The notes: a model not told the origin generated them from the sequence alone. A stretch of DNA of 64,000 bases from Ascarosepion bandense (GCA_037127315.1 JBBBDQ010000347.1:450001-514000); one strand, 5' to 3'; counted from the stretch's first letter, positions 11,601 to 21,047 are shown. Program-made: numbers and translations.

Positions 11601-11955
11601 GATCTCGAAAAAAGAATACATGTTGTAATTTTTTTGTTTATTAACAGGAATATTTGTTGAAGTGTTTAAGACTAAATGTGTGTTGCCTTATATACATGAG
11701 GAATGAGAACTAAATGCGTTCAGCTATGTCAATTATATCTATGATCCAAAATAACTAATGTCTTGCAAAGAGATTTAATCACTAAACAATTGCTACATTC
11801 CCGTAAGCAACTATCAGTCAGCGACACTTCTCCCTGTGTTTAAGTGGACGCCCTGACAATTTTAACTGCGCTAGAAGATGACAATGGAAATTCTAAAAGT
11901 AAATTTTTGGCGGCGTTCATTGACTGAGCGTAGAGTGCTAATGACGGTCGAAATT
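11601..11955. other. Unassigned
   Basis: Nothing recognised. Confidence 0.35.
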
Positions 11956-12525
11956 TTAATTTTTTTCTTATGCAGGAAATTGGTTTCTCAAGTATATTAC
12001 CTGTTGTTATTTGTCTATACCTCTGAAATGAGGTAGCATCACATAATTTACCTGTTAGGGCCGTTGTCCTCATCTTTATTACCCTGTTTACGAAATTTCC
12101 GCCGATGTACGCTCTGGTTATCTTCAGTTGCTAGGAATTCTGAAGTGAACCTTTTATTTCGATCACTGGGGCAGATGGCCCATTTGATATAGGCGTTTGT
12201 TGGTTCAATTGACTCGATTCAATGAGTTGTCAGTAAAATACCTTGCCACAAGAGAGTTGAACAAATAACACTGACAGTTGAGTAACTTTATGGTATTTTG
12301 AAGTGGCATCGCATATTGAATGAGAATGATATGCCGCAGTGATCAAAATAAAGGGTTCGGCTCAAAATTCCTAGAAACTGAAGAATGCAGGAGCGTACAC
12401 CATCCGAAACGTCGTAAATATTGCAGTAAAAATGAGAACAACAAAAATGTAATAAATTACCTGTTATCACTTTTCTCAGTATAAATACAGGAATTTCTTT
12501 CCTAACCTTTTGTTTTAAGTCGATT
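11956..12525. repeat. Foldback element with hammerhead-like cores
   Basis: Two inverted arms: about 11956-12200 (minus) and 12300-12525 (plus). Shared blocks include 'cagtgatc.aaataaa', 'attcctag.aactgaaga' and 'gagcgtac'. Each arm has CUGAAGA (12127-12121 minus; 12378-12384 plus), with GAAAC in the plus arm at 12406-12410 followed by GUC. The intervening stem II pairs poorly, so I call it a decayed hammerhead-like motif. The same family appears at 17946-18112 and 25740-25935. Penelope-like terminal repeats are the closest known parallel. Confidence 0.6.
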
Positions 12526-12765
12526 GGAAAGTCGATATCTCGATAATACCACTTCTTTCTCTTCAAGTTATGCGTACGTATACATTTTGGTTTAAGAAAT
12601 TCAATGTTGTGTAGAGGTTAGCAAGCTTATTTCGCTTATTAATTATACTGAATAGTGAATTAGATACTTACTGTTTTCTACATACTTACTGCCTTGTTCA
12701 ATGTCTAACCTTTTTGATATAATCAACATATCCACTTTAGTTGTTGATTTTGGTCAAGTTCTTCA

Positions 12766-12767
<2 letters not shown>

Positions 12768-12808
<41 letters not shown>
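12768..12808. repeat. (TA)n microsatellite
   Basis: About 20 TA units. Confidence 0.95.
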
Positions 12809-12813
<5 letters not shown>

Positions 12814-12875
12814 TCAACAGACTTTTCATACATTTCTGAATGTGATAACAATTTGCGTCAGTTTCGTTGGTTGGC

Positions 12876-13240
12876 GCAATGTGGTTCTACAGAAGGATGC
12901 TGCGGATATTGTGGACCGAGCATGGGAGCAACGATGAAGTGTTGGAAAGAATGGCAACGAAAAGAAGATTAATAGTGAGCATCAGGAAGTTCCTTGGACA
13001 TGCAATGAGAAAGTAGGGCTTGGAGAACCTGATACTGACAGGCCAGATAGAAGGAAAAAGAGACAGAGGAAGGCAGGGGATAACATATTTGCAGGGCCTG
13101 ATCAAGTGGCTGACGGAACGGGGGTTTCTTGGTGTAAGAGGGGAACACATACTAAGAGACACCAAACATGCTAAGAGCCACTAAGACAGGGTACATAGAA
13201 GAAGAAGAAGAAGAAGAAGAAGAAGAAGAAGAAGACTGAT
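12876..13240 (+). mobile_element. RTE LINE 3' end with (GAA)n tail
   Basis: C-terminal RTE coding remnant ('gtggttctacagaaggatgctgcgg' region, then 'gttccttggacatgc', 'ggagaacctgatactgac') followed by a clean (GAA)n tract at 13198-13235. The microsatellite is the retroposon's own tail, which defines the 3' end of the family. Confidence 0.85.
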
Positions 13241-13393
13241 TTCCTGTAAAAGATACATGGTAGGAAATATTTTCTTTCTTTTTTTGGTTCGTGTGCCGCT
13301 TAATAACAATGAATGTTGCTGTTTTTACGTTGTCACATAGAGAAAAAATCACTAGCATCTCTAATGTAAGATTTTTCAAAATTTTGTTTTGGC

Positions 13394-14085
13394 CTGACAC
13401 TCTCAGCAGACCTCAAATTGAATGTCTACGTCGAATCCAGTGCGAAATCCGCTGCTATGAAAGTCGGCTCTCTGTGCAGGGTCCAGAAATTCTTTCCGTC
13501 TGAATCTATCCTGCATTTATACAAATCTACCATCCGCCCGTGTTTTGAATACTGTTGCCACATCTGATCGGGTGCCCCTGCTATTCTCCTCGGGCTTCTT
13601 GACAAAAGACAGCGAAGAATCTGTAATGTGATTGATACCGACTTAGCTGACCGCCTGCAGTCACGCTCTCACCGGCGTGACGTGGCTTCCCTGTGCCTCT
13701 TCTATAAATACTATCATGGCTTCTGCTCTGATGAACTTAAATCACTGGTGCCCCCTAGTTGTGAGTTTGCACGAGATACTAGATTGGCAACTAGGTCCCA
13801 CCTTTTTACAATGAAACCGATGAAATGTAATCGAAATTTCTACTCCAACAGCTTCTTTTCTCGCACTTCCCGCCTGTGGAATTCCCTTCCGCATGCTTGC
13901 TTCCCCAACAGCTATAAACTCCAGTAGTTTAAATGTAAGGTCAATAGACACCTACTAACACACTAACCATCCCATTCTCTCCTACTCTCCCCCTATGTAC
14001 ATCCTAACTCGTCTATCGCCCTGTGTAACCCCCTGCGCTATAGTTGCAGTGGAATGCCTTGCTTGGGGTGACATGATTAAAAAAA
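13394..14085 (+). mobile_element. LINE-A 3' end, 5' truncated
   Basis: Starts inside the RT-distal part of the ORF and runs to 'gccttgcttggggtgacatgatt' plus an A-run. A segment from 13628 is open: ADRLQSRSHRRDVASLCLFY..., then FFSRTSRLWNSLPHACFP. This C-terminal pattern is typical of Jockey/CR1-superfamily LINEs. The upstream part is frameshifted. Confidence 0.85.
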
Positions 14086-14371
14086 AACTCCTCAGCGTTT
14101 ATTTTTGATTCAGGATTCAGCGCATTGTGTATGAACATATTCTTTATTTTATTTTCGCGATTCAATACAAATCAGATAAATAGTTTCACTAACTTGAAAC
14201 TAATACATTAAACATAATATTCCACAAATCCTCAAGTCTTCTTACACACGATAATTGCTGTAGAACTTCGTCGCCCAGATTTTGGAGTGTCAGCTTTTTA
14301 CCGGTACATATTATCCATGAATCATTACAGTTATATCTTGCTGGAAAAATAGTTAATGCCGGTTATATGAT
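14086..14371. other. Unassigned
   Basis: AT-rich; nothing recognised. Confidence 0.35.
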
Positions 14372-14742
14372 CTTATTTTTTTTTTTATCATATCACCCCG
14401 AGCAAAGCGGTAACGCCACTGATGTGCAGGGGGCTACGTAAGAGTGAAAAGATTTGGAAAAGAGAAAGCCGAAAACCACATCCTAAACAGGGAACAAGGG
14501 ATGAGCCTCTACACATGTACAATAGACGTGTGTGGAGTGTGAACCGGGCGATAGTTTAGTCTATCTACTCCAATTGAAAAAAAAAGAAAAAGAAAAAAAA
14601 AGTGAAAACATTGGAAAAGAGAAAGCCGGAAACCACATCCTAAAAAGGAACAAGGGATGAGTCTCTACACCTGTACAATAGATGTGGGTAGAGTGTGAAC
14701 CGGGCGATAGTTTAGTCTATCTACTCCAATTGAGAAAAAAAA
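14372..14742 (-). mobile_element. LINE-A tail with two 150-bp tandem units
   Basis: The left end is the LINE-A 3' terminus in reverse ('atcatatcaccccgagcaaa', 'gtgcagggggctacgtaaga'). Two tandem copies of a ~150-bp unit follow ('gaaagccg.aaaccacatcc', 'tgaaccgggcgatagttt', 'ctactccaattga'). The same unit is repeated four times at 59205-59835, where it again adjoins a LINE-A tail. Confidence 0.85.
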
Positions 14743-15062
14743 GTCGTCTTTTTGCTCGGCCATTGTATAGTTAGTTGACTCCCCCCCCCCCCGCATATAC
14801 AGCACGTACTATCCAAAAAGATAAAATAATTCTTCTATCAACTGGTTTAGCACGTGTTTTTTGGGTTTGGGAACAACTTTAATAGTAAGTCATGATTTTG
14901 CTTTGATTTTATTTCAATTTTTTGTTGTGGCTTTTGTCTTGTAGTTATTTTAAGAAATTTATTTACTGGAGGATAATGTTTATTTTGTTTTAAAATTCCT
15001 CTCTTAAATTCCTTGGTCGTCTTCTTTGCTCGTCCATTGTATAGTCAGTTGACTCCCACCCA
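14743..15062. repeat. 45-bp direct repeat pair, 273 bp apart
   Basis: 'gctcg.ccattgtatagt.ag' followed by 'ttgactcccnccc' occurs from 14743 and from 15016. The first copy continues into a C-run. No element recognised. Confidence 0.7.
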
Positions 15063-15479
15063 TCAATAAGAAATATTAAGACATTTCCTTCCAACTGAAA
15101 AAGAGTAGTAGTAAATAAAGTAAACAAGTCTATGGATTAATGAGTATATACAGAGTATAAATAAAAAAATTACAAACAGATGTAAAGTCCAATAATATGA
15201 AATATATAAAATAATTGAAACTTTTAGTCAAACGCTGACGGTTATTTGAAAAAGAAAACACAGAAAATTTGATTTCTATACTTTGATTCTATTTGTTTGG
15301 ATATCTTTATTCCGGTAGTGTCAAGAAATTTAGCGAAATTAACTTCACACTACAATATAACTTCATTGAAGTGCCATTCCATGACATAATCATTAAAGCA
15401 AAAACAGTTATATCATCATAGATATTTACCATATATCCGCAAACAACCAACAAGGCGTTCATTTCAAGAGCCACCAACC
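15063..15479. other. Unassigned AT-rich DNA
   Basis: No family recognised. It could include decayed upstream parts of the Penelope-like element that follows, but I cannot show that. Confidence 0.3.
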
Positions 15480-16260
15480 TAAAGTTGTCGAAAATTCATT
15501 CTATTTTTACAATAGTAGATGACGAATCCCTTCGTAATATACGCCTCGAGTAACTACAAAAGAAAAACACTACAAATAAAAGGATACCCCACTCCACAAA
15601 TAAACAAAGGTTTTGAACTGGCATAAGAAATACCATTTGAATCTCTCTGGAATAAAAATAAAAGGAAAATATTCTTATATACGTCTCCACCCAGAATTTT
15701 TTACAAAGATAAAAGACATCTATCATTACTCAACAAAAATGATAAAATAAAATAAATCTTAAAGACAATTAAAATAATTAAGTAAAACAGAAACTCCAAA
15801 ATTTAAATATGATACTAACCTCATCAAAATCTAGCAACACACATCAAAATACAACAAAAAGATGTAGAGTATGCAAGAATAAAAGGAAACCACTTCAAAT
15901 TTGAAAACAACTCGAAATTCGAAATAAAATAAAAATACATCTGAAATGTAAATTCTAAAAACGTACTCCTTGCTGTAAATATCCATGAGTACTCAAAAGT
16001 ATACCTGGAGATGACTCAAAGCCTCAATAAAAGAGTAGTCCTAGACAAAAGTAACATTAAACTAGCCAGTAAAAGAAAATTGTCCGTTTCCCAACAGTCA
16101 CACCAATGTAGAGGTAAATGCAAAGTAATGACTATCTAAAAATGCGGACTCTGACACTCTAATTATGCAGGAAGAAATATTTATAAAAAATACTAGCCTA
16201 CCCTCAACAAAACAATTTGAAAATCTAAGACACACATACAGACACGCTAAAGTTAAACGT
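15480..16260 (+). pseudogene. Penelope-like element remnant, linker and GIY-YIG region
   Basis: Conceptual translation in patches gives SIFTIVDDESLRNIRLE and KDKRHLSLLNKNDKI, then a cysteine-bearing CRVCKNKRK at about 15865. A block at 15950-16105 reads NSKNVLLAVNIHEYSKVYL, then QSLNKRVVLDKSNIKLA and KLSVSQQSHQC. The spacing and words fit the region C-terminal to RT in Penelope-like elements, which ends in a GIY-YIG endonuclease (usual form SKNvvYlitC...YvGeT..sLn.Rv..H.s.I). Many stops, and the GxT after the second Y is lost. A dead copy. A hammerhead ribozyme lies 460 bp downstream on the same strand. Confidence 0.5.
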
Positions 16261-16509
16261 GCTCTAAATGTGAAAAAGTGGGCTATTGCGAAAAATTAGT
16301 AATTCTGTATTTGAAAAAAAAAACAACAGACAGAACTTAATGACACGTATCATATTTATTATTATTAAAAAGTAGAAATGCACAAAAATTTCGATCAAAA
16401 TTGCTGAAAAACAATCTTTAAGAAAAAAAACGAAATCAAATTTCACAATTCAGTGTAAAAAATAATCTGGCAAAGGAAAGGTGAATGATTCTCAAAACAA
16501 AATAAAAAA

Positions 16510-16573
16510 TTCGCTACTCTCTCTCTCTCTCTCACTCACTTTCTCTCTCTCTCTCTCACGATGACTATGACTG

Positions 16574-16617
<44 letters not shown>

Positions 16618-16645
16618 GTCATAGTCATCGAGAGAGAGAGAATAT
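16510..16645. repeat. Palindromic (CT)n-(TA)n-(GA)n block
   Basis: A perfect 13-bp inverted repeat (16559-16571 with 16618-16630, cgatgactatgac) brackets a (TA)n tract and is itself flanked by (CT)n on the left and (GA)n on the right. The whole block can fold back on itself. Confidence 0.9.
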
Positions 16646-16678
16646 ATATATATAAAGTCTGCCTACTTCCACTGAACG

Positions 16679-16779
16679 CCCATAGCCCAGGGGTAGAGTC
16701 GCCGACTGACGCCATTTGTCGGAGTCTAAACGTACTGATGAGCTGTGATACGGCGAAACAGATCTGTCTGCGGATGACT
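16679..16779 (+). ncRNA. Type I hammerhead ribozyme with a tRNA-like head
   Basis: All canonical hammerhead core bases are present. CUGAUGA is at 16735-16741. Stem II is GCUGU/ACGGC (16742-16746, 16750-16754) with loop GAU, and GAAA is at 16755-16758. Stem III is ACAG/CUGU (16758-16761, 16764-16767) with a 2-base loop, and the cleavage-site C is 16768. Stem I is CGUA/UGCG (16731-16734, 16769-16772), then an internal loop UAAA/GAU, then AGUC/GACU (16723-16726, 16776-16779). Directly upstream (16679-16733) the sequence looks like a decayed tRNA, with 'tagcccaggggtagagtcg' for the D arm/box A and a box B-like 'gagtctaaac'. A (TA)n run follows. Predicted self-cleaving RNA; activity is inferred. 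Confidence 0.85.
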
Positions 16780-16799
16780 ATATATATATAAATCTTTTG

Positions 16800-17614
16800 T
16801 TTCCTGAGAGAATGATACTCATTCTCCCGGCAAACAAAAATAGCATCTAACAACCTTGGCTCACGTGATTATAGGATGCTCTCTAATAGGGTATTAAATA
16901 AGTATAAGGCCTATGTTACTTCCCTCGCTAATCATTTGCGGTGTTAACATACTCTGTGTATAAATTTGAATGTTTAACTCCCTACATTGAACTGAGTTTT
17001 GTTGAATTATATTCATATTAACTTTCTATTGTTTCTTTTAATATCTTTAATATACAGACACCTCAATCATGTGAACCTGATGGGTTTCCTATAATAGTCA
17101 TTTCGAAGTGTACTACCGAAGTGGCGCCTGTTCTCTATCTAATATATGCCCAGCTCGACGCATCAAAGTCCGACAGGGTAGAGGAAAACAACGCAAAACT
17201 TATCTAGCATCGGAACAAGCTTTAGAAGCTATAACAAAAATTTATTATCAGTTACAAAGGAAAAGAATGTGTGGAAATCCATGATCGCGACGTCCTGTGA
17301 ATTTAGAATTTTATTTCTTTATACATTTTAGAGCAATAAACACTTTTCGATGTTTTTGCAGACTTCCTATAGATTTAATTTGCTTGCATTTACACAATTA
17401 CACTCAATGCTCTTGTAAATAATCAACTTTTATTCACTCGTCGCAATTGGTTTAAAACCTTCCAAGAAATGTAAATTTATTTCATTAAAGTAACTCTGAA
17501 AAATAAAGAGAATTTAAAAAAAAAGTAAAACCAGAATATATTGTACTACCGTAAGAAATCGTTTTGAATAAAAGATCATTACAGTGGTTTGGCTCATTGA
17601 ACCTTCCACAGAAT
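16800..17614. other. Unassigned
   Basis: No recognised gene. 17100-17300 has a more balanced base composition and a short frame (KVRQGRGKQRKTYLASEQAL), which I cannot assign. Confidence 0.35.
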
Positions 17615-17945
17615 ACATACCGTATTTGACGGCATATAAAACGCACAGGTGTATAAGACGCACCCTAATTTCAGCAGGGTAAATCAAGAAAAATTAGTAT
17701 ATTTAGTAAAATTATTCGTATATGGTACAGCGTAGGGTATATTTATGAAGTAGGATTTTGGTTAAACAAGCCACGATTACAATTAAACCAAAACTAATGG
17801 GAACAAAAGAACACGAGCCTCTAAAAACTTAAAGGTAAATAAATATCAAGCACATGACATATAAGTCACAAGGGAATTTGAAAATATATTTTTGTATATA
17901 AAGTGCGCCTTTTATTCTGTAACATACGCTACATACATCATCGAT
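17615..17945. mobile_element. Possible pogo/Tc1-type DNA transposon fragment
   Basis: The left end 'ccgtatttgacggcatataa' with repeated 'tataagacgcac' and a right end with 'tataaagtgcgcc' in inverse sense resemble terminal repeats of widespread short DNA transposons. The interior is non-coding. Confidence 0.35.
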
Positions 17946-18112
17946 ATATTTATAATATTTGTCTATACTTCTTAAGTGAAGTATTTATATTATTTACATT
18001 GCTCGAACTGTTGTCCCCATCTTTATTTCATCTTTATTGTTACTGTTATTGACAATACAGATGAGGACAACAGTCCGAACAATATAATTAATATTTATAA
18101 TATGTAATGTAA
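17946..18112. repeat. Short foldback, same family as 11956-12525
   Basis: The left part (minus sense) contains 'ttgtctatacttcttaagtg' and 'cgaactgttgtccccatc'. The right part contains 'gatgaggacaacagtccgaa' and 'caatataattaatattta'. These are inverted copies of the tail of the foldback family ('gatgagaacaac', 'caatgtaaat') at 12.4 and 25.9 kb. Confidence 0.6.
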
Positions 18113-18189
18113 TCGATCCTCACACGACATATTGACATCTATGTAGTGCCAGAAAGTATTTCTTGACGAAATTCATCTTATATATTTAT

Positions 18190-18700
18190 AAATTTACCAT
18201 TCGAACACTGTTAGCATATCTGGTCTGGTTCTCCTGCTGCAAATCCAAAGAAGCATCTGCAATGTAATAGATCTTGACCTGGCATCCTGATTTCAGTGAT
18301 TTTCTCACAGGCGTGACGTGGCTTCTCTCTGATTTTTATTCAAATATTTTTATGACAAATTTTCTGATGGGCAGTTTTTTCTGTAGTGCAATGACTGCAT
18401 GGATGTAAATGTGCAACTAGATTGTCATTTAGGTCCCTCCTGTAACGTAACCGATCATGACCAGTCATCTCGACCTCATTCACTTTCTGATATACTGTCA
18501 TTTTTACAATTGTTTTTTCATGACAACTTCTTTGATGAGAATATTTTTCATAGTGCACTGACTACATAAATTAAAGCGTGCTACAAGACTGAAAACTAGT
18601 TCCTACAGTCTTACTGTTCAATATATGGAGAGACGCATCCACAACTTCTACTCTAAAAGTATATTTCTTTGTAAGTCTCTCCGATTTTTAGCTTCCTTGA
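18190..18700 (+). mobile_element. LINE-A 3' fragment, highly diverged
   Basis: Matches in order 'catatctgg', 'atctgcaatgtaatagatc', 'caggcgtgacgtggcttc' and 'gactgcatggatg' in the LINE-A ORF end. No open frame. Confidence 0.6.
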
Positions 18701-18829
18701 CAATCTTAAAAACTTAAAAATTCAATCTTAATTTTTTCCTGAACTCGGTACTTTTTTGTCCTTTTGTCAATCGTCATTCTCAGTTTACCCATTCTCATAT
18801 ACTACTTGAAATCCCCTGTGGTCCAATTT

Positions 18830-19123
18830 ATATTCGACCTCAACAGAATGCAGAAATCACTGGACGATCTTTTCGTCCTATATGTGGGACTCTACAGCAG
18901 TACCCATCCACTACCAAGAATCGAAACCCCAACAGTTTGGTTATTAAGCTGATATCATGCGCTTCATCGAGCTTAATTCGTTACCTCTTCATCACCAGGG
19001 CCCGTGGTACAGTTGGCATGACATCAGTTTAATAACCAAACTGTTGGGTTTTCGATTCCTGCTGAAGAGTCCCACATATAGGACGAAACGGCCGTCCAGT
19101 GCTTTCTACATTCTGTTAAGGTC
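18830..19123. repeat. Foldback bearing hammerhead cores on both arms
   Basis: The left arm (about 18830-18958) and right arm (19017-19123) are inverted copies sharing 'cctatatgtgggactct' / 'agagtcccacatatagg' and 'ccaaactgttgggttttcg'. The right arm (plus strand) has an intact hammerhead core. The left arm (minus strand) has the core altered to CUGUAGA and GAAAAGAU. The left arm also holds a ~16-bp insertion. The spacer carries the start of a tRNA-like head. Confidence 0.85.
18998..19099 (+). ncRNA. tRNA-like head joined to a hammerhead ribozyme
   Basis: 18998-19061 resembles a tRNA: 'cgtggtacagttggca' (box A) and 'gggttttcgattcct' (box B-like). The hammerhead core follows at once. CUGAAGA is at 19062-19068, and CUGANGA is the canonical consensus. 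Stem II is GUCC/GGAC (19069-19072, 19081-19084), and GAAA is at 19085-19088. Stem III is ACG/CGU (19088-19090, 19093-19095) with a 2-base loop, and the cleavage C is 19096. Stem I is short, CUG/CAG (19059-19061, 19097-19099). Schistosome SINE-like satellites with a Pol III promoter and a hammerhead are the closest published architecture I know. Confidence 0.75.
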
Positions 19124-19174
19124 GTATATAAAGCTCGATGAATTACTTAATAATTGTTCAAATCCTCCTACTAC

Positions 19175-19176
19175 TT

Positions 19177-19223
<47 letters not shown>
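19175..19223. repeat. (TA)n microsatellite
   Basis: About 22 TA units followed by a G-run, directly after the hammerhead foldback. Confidence 0.95.
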
Positions 19224-19225
<2 letters not shown>

Positions 19226-19234
19226 GGGGGTGTA

Positions 19235-19430
19235 AATCAAGAGTGAAAAGCTGGTGGATTAATTCTTTTCCCAAGAGTTATTGTGCGTAAGTGAATGCAA
19301 AAACCTCACGGAAATTCAAATATAGGGTAAAAAAACAAAACTTTGTAAGAATTATTTAACTAAAAAGGCAAAGGAATTTTCTCGTTTGGAACCGATATCC
19401 CCTGCTTCAAAACACCCATCTTAACGATGT
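19235..19430 (-). mobile_element. SINE-A copy interrupted by an 82-bp foreign block
   Basis: Minus-strand SINE-A: 'ttgtgcgtaagtgaatgc' and 'tcgtttggaaccgatatccc' flank 19299-19380, where the box B region should be. That block is nearly identical to part of the Tc1 relic at 20.6 kb. Confidence 0.7.
19299..19380 (+). repeat. 82-bp block duplicated at 20599-20680
   Basis: The two copies differ at one position (g/t in 'atatag.gtaaaa') and lie exactly 1300 bp apart in the same orientation. Flanks differ entirely: SINE-A here, Tc1-like sequence there. Confidence 0.95.
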
Positions 19431-20003
19431 AGATCGTCTAAATAAGTCGAAGACCTCATCTCAGAAATATAGACAGATGTAGAAAACATGTGATTGATGA
19501 GAAGTACAAGGAGATTGATATTTCGTTCGAAATTGATTGAGTTGTAAGTCACCATGATCTGTTTATCGACCCTCACTTGATTCTTATGCATTTACCGATG
19601 TCCTGGATTGTTCAACCAATTACAAGGCCCGATATCGATCAATATGGTGATCTCTGGTCTACAACTATAATGACAAAAAACAGGTTGATTTAATTAATTC
19701 GATTTCGTTATGTTAATTGATTGTTTCAGTAAATTTAATTGGGAGCAGTACTTATTCAAATTAATTATCTTTCAAGAAGAAGAAGACTTTCTCAATCTTT
19801 TATCGATTTATAATTGTTTCGACCTGTCGAATAGAATGCGATACAGCAATCGTTAGACTGTTTCACAGACAAAAAGAAAATGACTTCAACCGAATGATAT
19901 GCACATTTTTTCAGTCGCGTTATTTATAAAAATATTTTGGTACTCTACTCTATTGCATATGGACTGTAAACGAGATCAGCATATATACAAAAATAGAAAG
20001 GGG
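19431..20003. other. Unassigned
   Basis: AT-rich; nothing recognised. Confidence 0.35.
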
Positions 20004-20016
20004 TGTAAGAAAATGA

Positions 20017-20260
20017 AGTCTACGGCTATATCGTGTTGAATACACCGGTTCCCGTCCGATCAGGTTAAGCAACATCGAGGCTGGTCAGTACTTAAATGGG
20101 TGACCATTTGGGAATACCAAGTGCTGTAAACGTAAGGACCAAGAATGGTTTTGGGGTTGGGTGCAGGGCTAACAACCCTGCCCCGTAAAACCAGTTTGTT
20201 ACAGCAACAAAAAGTTGCTGCCCTATACACCATCTGGGTGTGCTGGGTAAATGATGATGA
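20017..20260 (+). mobile_element. 5S rRNA-headed SINE with 13-bp target-site duplication
   Basis: 20018-20130 is a clear 5S rRNA derivative: 'gtctacggctatatcgtgtt', 'ccggttcccgtccgatca', 'gttaagcaacatcg' (box A), 'ggtcagtac', 'atgggtgacca' (box C) and 'gggaataccaagtgctg'. It then runs into an unrelated body ('gggctaacaaccctgccccg', 'gttgctgccctatacacc') ending in (ATG)n. The word tgtaagaaaatga is at 20004-20016 and 20261-20273. The head supplies the internal Pol III promoter; the tail is probably borrowed from an RTE-type LINE. Confidence 0.9.
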
Positions 20261-20460
20261 TGTAAGAAAATGATGTGTCTTCCTAACAGATCTATAAAAC
20301 CTATACAGAGTGCCAACAGTCTTGCCGTGATTCATCTTAGGCAGCAGCCATCTGAACAATATAAGATACGAAAATGATACAGTGCTGATAGCAGACACGT
20401 AAACTACACGATCTTTTACAAGAAATAGTTACAGAAAGCAAAAATAAAGACTACATACAA

Positions 20461-20556
20461 TACTGTGCAAAAGTATTCGGACGAGAACTATTTAATCTTT
20501 TATGAGGCATCAAAATAAAGTTTAAAATCACTCCTGTTCTAACACTTTTGCACACT
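20461..20556. mobile_element. Mini Tc1-like MITE
   Basis: 96-bp unit with inverted ends 'actgtgcaaaagtattcgga' and 'cctgttctaacacttttgca', the same ends as the larger unit that follows head to tail. Confidence 0.75.
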
Positions 20557-20561
20557 AACGG

Positions 20562-21047
20562 TAGTGTGCAAAAGTATTAGGACAGGGGTAATTTTCCTAA
20601 AAACCTCACGGAAATTCAAATATAGTGTAAAAAAACAAAACTTTGTAAGAATTATTTAACTAAAAAGGCAAAGGAATTTTAGTTGACTCCCACAAATATC
20701 TGATCTCAATCTTATTGAACATCTATGGGATATTTTGGATAAAAAATTTGATAAATCAAATGTTACTTTGCATGACACACTTTTGGAACAAATACAAGCT
20801 CCTTGGCAGGAGATACCATTGAATACATTGAAGAAACTTGTGATGTCAATGCCTGACAGAATGAAGGCTGTTATCAAAGCAATAGTTTATTATACTAGAT
20901 ATTAAATTTATTTTGTAACAAGTATTTTTCCTGTTAAAGTATTTGTTGAGTAAATCAAATAAATTACTTTAATTAAATTGTTTATTTTCTGTCTATATGC
21001 TTTATAAAAATAAAATAAATACTGTTCTAACACTTTTGCACAGTACT
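20562..21047 (+). mobile_element. Tc1-like transposon, internally deleted
   Basis: Terminal inverted repeats 'agtgtgcaaaagtattagga' (left) and 'tctaacacttttgcacagta' (right). Inside, 20699-20905 is an open C-terminal transposase remnant reading SDLNLIEHLWDILDKKF and ending with a stop. This contains the last catalytic acidic region of Tc1-type DDE transposases (usually SPDLNPIENLW). The N-terminal two thirds are gone, so it depended on another source for movement. Confidence 0.85.

Noticed and set aside
20018..20130. Functional 5S rRNA gene
   Set aside because: It has substitutions and a deletion relative to animal 5S, lacks a T-run terminator at its 3' end and is inside a TSD-flanked retroposon.
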